NCBI GenBank assembly: GCA_001910725.1
Contig: MJGA01000016.1
Span: 124,001 to 188,000, forward strand
Direction of reading: 5' to 3'
DNA from: Phanerodontia chrysosporium
Lineage: Eukaryota > Basidiomycota > Agaricomycetes > Polyporales > Phanerochaetaceae
Length of the DNA: 64,000 nt
Every line of letters starts with the position of its first letter. Within the stretch, counting starts at the first letter, position 1. This document shows positions 60,532-64,000 of the stretch, one piece after another. The position numbers and the translations under genes were made by a program. Below the pieces are notes generated by a model. That model worked only from the letters and a program-made list of their open reading frames with translations. It made no database searches and was not told the origin of the DNA.

Positions 60532-60945
60532 TGAGATGATTTGTGGAGTTATCTGGAGGTTCTCATGGCTTGTCTCTTTCTTGGAGGACTCATGTAGTAT
60601 TGTCACTCTGTACAGATAGCTCGGGTATGGCAGTTTTTTATTGTCGATAATACGATGGCAGACTGGCTAAAAGGAAGAAACAGCGAAAGAAAGATTCGTT
60701 TTACTCTTCGACGTACTCAGAATAGTGCGACGTCATTGTGCTCTCAGTCAATCGTCAGCTAGACCATTCCTTTCCAGTGTCCGGACATTATTTTGAGGCA
60801 ACGAACTCAAGGCAAGTGCGCACAAGGGAAAGGTTGCGCGAGTGTTGGACAAGCTCTGGACATAATCACTCTGAATCAGTCCTTACCTCGAGCTCCAGCG
60901 TCTCGTGCGCTTCTAAAGGCTGTCAAGGAGAGCTCTAACTCAATG
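60532..60945. other. Spacer between nuclease and FunK1 kinase
   Basis: 3' ends of two converging genes; nothing else is seen. Confidence 0.4.
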
Positions 60946-63383
60946 TTAACCTACGCTTTTTCGAAGGGTGCTCGACTGCGCGTCATCGTCGGGGTCGCGA
61001 ACGCGCGTAGAGCCTCGTTTGGGGCATACGCCGAGCTGCCCACGAAGCCCGAGGAACTGGTCCACGAACTTGTCTGGCTCGATTTTCGGCATACCCTTCC
61101 AGTTTCCGTCTTTGTCGCAGAAGAGCCTGTGGAACGACTGGACCACTGGTTCGTGCTGATGCAGCACGGGGACGGCCTAGGCCGCGGCATTGTGTCACCC
61201 TCCGACTCTGAAGAGCTGCGGTCGAGCAGGGCGGCCAGCGATTTCGGACCAGGCATAGCGGGTGGATGCCACTGACCGCGATTGACTTCTGGTTTCTTGC
61301 TCTCTTCGGGCGTGCCAACGTGTTCGTCACGGACAGCTTCTTTGCGTTCGACAACGTACTTTTCGAGTTCCTCCAGGTCGACGGAGCGATAATGGCGACG
61401 GAGAATGGCGTAGAACCCCTCTATTAGCCGCGCAAGGTGGGAGTTCGAGTCGAGGAGCTCGATTGGGAGCATTGGAGGGTTGCCAATCGTCCTAGTATAG
61501 GCGAACTTATGTTGTCCACCGCGGCGGTAGCCATTGCCGGCATCATATTCTTCGCAGAAGAGTCGATATGCAGTGACAGCCAGGGCGGAGTTAAGGCCAT
61601 TGTGGTACAGGAGTTCATCGTGCGACACCGTCTTTGCGCACTGCGGCGAGAACGTGTGTCGATGGAAGCGGAGAGCCATGTATAGGATCACGTAGAGGAA
61701 AGACTCCAGGTCGTCTGCGAGATCCATGGGTTTCTTCGGGTACTTCAGAGCCAATGCTGAGATAAAAGGCCACGTGCCCTATTAAAATTATGTAAATGCA
61801 AGTATGACCCCCAGGACGATTCATCCCTACCGTCTGACCCCCAAGTTGCTCACTAGTTGATGGCTCATCCTCGTATCTACACACGTCCCAGTCAATGAGC
61901 ATCCCTCGTGGATCTTCCTCGCTTGATTCAACATCGATCATAATGTTCCCAATGCTGACGTCGCGGTGGAGGACCTTTGCTTTCTCCCATGCATCACGAT
62001 GACCTACAACTATGAGAATAACGCATGACGTGGACAGGATTAGCGACACACCTAACAGCGCGTGATAAGTAGCGATAATCAACTCGACAGACGTGCCGTA
62101 GGTTTCCAGAGGTCGGCCAACCTCGCGCATGACGAGCCTACTATGAACATAACGTTCGTTTGTACGAAGAAGGATTGTACGCTGTGTGCGACTTGGTCCG
62201 CCGACGTCGCCCCCGGCAATGACGCTCCCAACGTGCTCAGTGACGCCGTGTTCGCGCAGTCGCCGGTACGTCTCCCACTCAGGCTTCAGGTAGGGTGAGT
62301 CGTGCCGCCAGAAGTCCTTGACGAAGCAGAATCGCCGCGTCTCGAGATCGAAGGCGACAAATCCCTTCGTTGATCGACTGGTTTGCGATTCCGAGGAAAG
62401 GTCCACGGGGCGACCCACGAGGAAGGCCTTCGCGCGGCTAGTCTGAGCTGAGCGTGTATTTGGCCTGCTGAACGGATCTTGAGCCCAAGGGAAAGCATTG
62501 CAGTGTATCTGTCAACTCGTCAGGGTGTCCGGTGAAGAGATGGGAGCGCGGAGCAAGTACCTTGTAAATTGGATAGTCTGCCTCGTTGTCCAGCATGAGG
62601 TCCGTGTACTGTCGCAGCCACTTATTCTCCGTCTGGTAGCTCCGGATCCTCGCAGTCTCGCTCTTCGTTGCGAGGCAGGCGGTGGGGTCGTAGCCTTGCA
62701 CCTCCCGCCCTCCACGAGCCAGTCGGTATATGCAGTTCAGAAGGGTCTCTGGATGCTGCTCGAGGTCGATGGGTGCCGAGACAACGCACCCGGCCTGGTC
62801 CCACCGCAGCAATCGTGCACATCGCCCGGCCAGACAGAGTGTGAAACCGTGCGTCCGGTGTTGCCACAGCCGGATACGCTGTGCGTATTTCTCCAGCGTA
62901 GCATATGCCTCTGACCCCTCTGCTGTCTCTCGAAGCAAACTAGAAGTGGAAGAGAAGTAGAACGCGCCCTCTGCCTCGCTGTGCTTGACCTCCACCGCCA
63001 TAACCGTCCACGCCCAGGGAAGATGCGCCGTCGTTTTGCGGCCACGCGGAAGGTGGTGCTGCCATATTATCTCGGGGTTAGTGCTAGTGCTTGCTTGCCT
63101 CGCAAATGTGTCGGTCTCCACAAAGGTATCTGGAGATTTGGCCACTCGCAAAACATTGTTGAATACGCGGCACTGTGAACACCGTAGGAACGGTGTCAGC
63201 AGGGCAGTAGCATTATATAGAAAGAGAACGCACGATTGCACCCATGGTCTCCGCAAGATATCCCATTCCCTGAATCCCACGTAAGTCTCCGGCTTTCTGG
63301 AGCTGTGCAGAAGTCATGTTGCGTCCAGGCAAAAACTTGGACATGAAGTCTTCAACGGATGTCTCGACGCAGACAGTGTCCAT
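60946..63383 (-). CDS. FunK1-type fungal protein kinase
   Basis: FunK1 kinases are a large protein-kinase family mostly known from multicellular basidiomycetes, function largely unknown. The N-terminus starts MDTVCVETSVEDFMSKFLPG at 63383. The next piece (FNNVLRVAKSPDTFVETDTF, then WTVMAVEVKHSEAEGAFY) and SFVAFDLE-like parts (GFVAFDLETRRFCFVKDFWR) are typical of the N-lobe. The catalytic loop is KVLHRDVSIGNIMI (HRD and Asn) and the DFG site reads DWD in GMLIDWDVCRY. Then come TWPFISALAL and the C-lobe helix LADDLESFLYVILYMALRFH. The end is WKGMPKIEPDKFVDQFLGLR. The frame breaks at GGGG 61168-61171, where one missing base would join SSESEGDTMPRP to VLHQHEPVVQSF. The exon 1 to exon 2 link is uncertain. 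About 680-720 residues. Confidence 0.85.
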
Positions 63384-64000
63384 TTCCGCGTATCGCTTTC
63401 AGAGGCAAGTAGAAGATGCGGTGTAAGAAGTGTAATCCAGGTCATTGCACCAGTTCAACGCCACATGAAGGATGCACCCAGCGTATTGTTCACTGTAGCA
63501 CCGGCGTCTATTCACACGTGGGCGTTTGCTAGGTTTGTTGATACCGCCTCAGCTTGAGCCTATTCCCTCCAAAGACTCGGAAACATATTTTGGAGTCGTT
63601 ACTACGCTGTACACAAACTCTTCTCACTTCAACAGGAGTCTGACAGCTGGCCATACAGCAGTTTCCGCTCTCCAGGAGGCCAGGGAGGCCACAAGCGCCT
63701 GTTAAGCGCCGTCCACACAAGAGTCGCCATCTCCAGTTCGACTACCGAGAGTTCGATCCCAGCCACTGCATGCCTTCATAGAGCTGTAGCCTCGAACTAG
63801 GCCAGACGAAGTTGCAGCGCTTCCAGCAAAGAACAGTCTCGAAGAACAGCGATACACCAGTGGAGTCTTGGGTCGCCTAGTCGAGTGAGCTCGTGCACCC
63901 TCTCGTTTAGGGAGGGTGCATAGACTTCGCTAATATCGTACCTACAGCGTGAGTATGATACTGTAGCGCAGATATAGGGTCTATATAACCAGGAGATTAC
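63384..64000. other. Right edge, no gene seen
   Basis: 617 bp at the right end. A T-arm-like GTTCGATCCC near 63751 lacks matching stems, so no tRNA is called. It should contain the promoter of the FunK1 gene. Confidence 0.4.

Noticed and set aside
63730..63790. T-arm-like GTTCGATCCC, possible tRNA
   Set aside because: No acceptor or anticodon stem could be paired around it.

Overview
This window looks like nuclear chromosomal DNA from a filamentous basidiomycete, most likely an Agaricomycete and possibly a polypore. That is inferred from several things. Almost every gene is split by many short introns (about 45-60 nt, GT...AG). Three seven-helix proteins of the DUF6533 type are present, with BTB/POZ paralogues and a FunK1-type kinase, all families expanded in Agaricomycetes. 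GC-rich coding sequence and CT-rich leaders precede several start codons. No virus, transposon, CRISPR array, plasmid feature or bacterial-type operon was seen. Coordinates of protein genes run from start codon to stop codon and include introns.

Layout. 0-8 kb: a carboxylesterase-fold gene whose catalytic serine appears to be missing, then three tandem minus-strand BTB proteins, each ending in a CxxC...CxxC motif. 8-20.7 kb: housekeeping genes: SPT5 (transcription elongation), PIG-A (GPI-anchor synthesis), an NCS1 purine/cytosine permease, a Derlin (ERAD) and a SPATA20/YyaL-type thioredoxin-fold protein. 21.5-31.5 kb: a conserved nucleotidyltransferase-like protein, MRS2 (mitochondrial Mg2+ channel), an SDE3/MOV10-like RNA helicase with an N-terminal zinc-finger array, the proteasome ATPase RPT6 and a small PRP3_C/DUF1115 protein. 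33-45 kb: DUF6533 protein 1, a GT8 glycosyltransferase, a RING/IBR protein, a Kre9/Knh1-like GPI-anchored protein, an intron-containing tRNA-His, DUF6533 protein 2 and a cyclophilin. 45-64 kb: a Mup1-like amino-acid permease, a disordered hydrophilic protein, a glycerol-dehydrogenase-type enzyme, a GH1 beta-glucosidase, DUF6533 protein 3, an oxidoreductase-like mitochondrial protein, CSN5, an S1/P1 nuclease and a FunK1 kinase.

The genes do not form one pathway. The recurring theme is protein quality control and ubiquitin biology (RPT6, CSN5, Derlin, the RING/IBR protein, possibly the BTB proteins as CUL3 adaptors) among transport and surface genes. Several genes are head-to-head pairs with 90-260 bp between start codons: SPT5/PIG-A, Derlin/SPATA20-like, RPT6/PRP3_C and oxidoreductase-like/CSN5. 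The distance in the pair GldA/GH1 is not of this kind, since those two genes converge.

A technical pattern affects annotation. At about ten places a conserved reading frame is broken by what looks like one missing base, usually in a short run of one base and often C or G. The affected genes include PIG-A and the RNA helicase. Assembly indels explain this more simply than many young pseudogenes. I found no convincing novel multi-gene system. The most unusual items are the BTB tandem array, the serine-less esterase with an Arg-Ser repeat, the zinc-finger helicase, the PRP3_C-only protein, the tRNA-His intron and one GC-AG intron.
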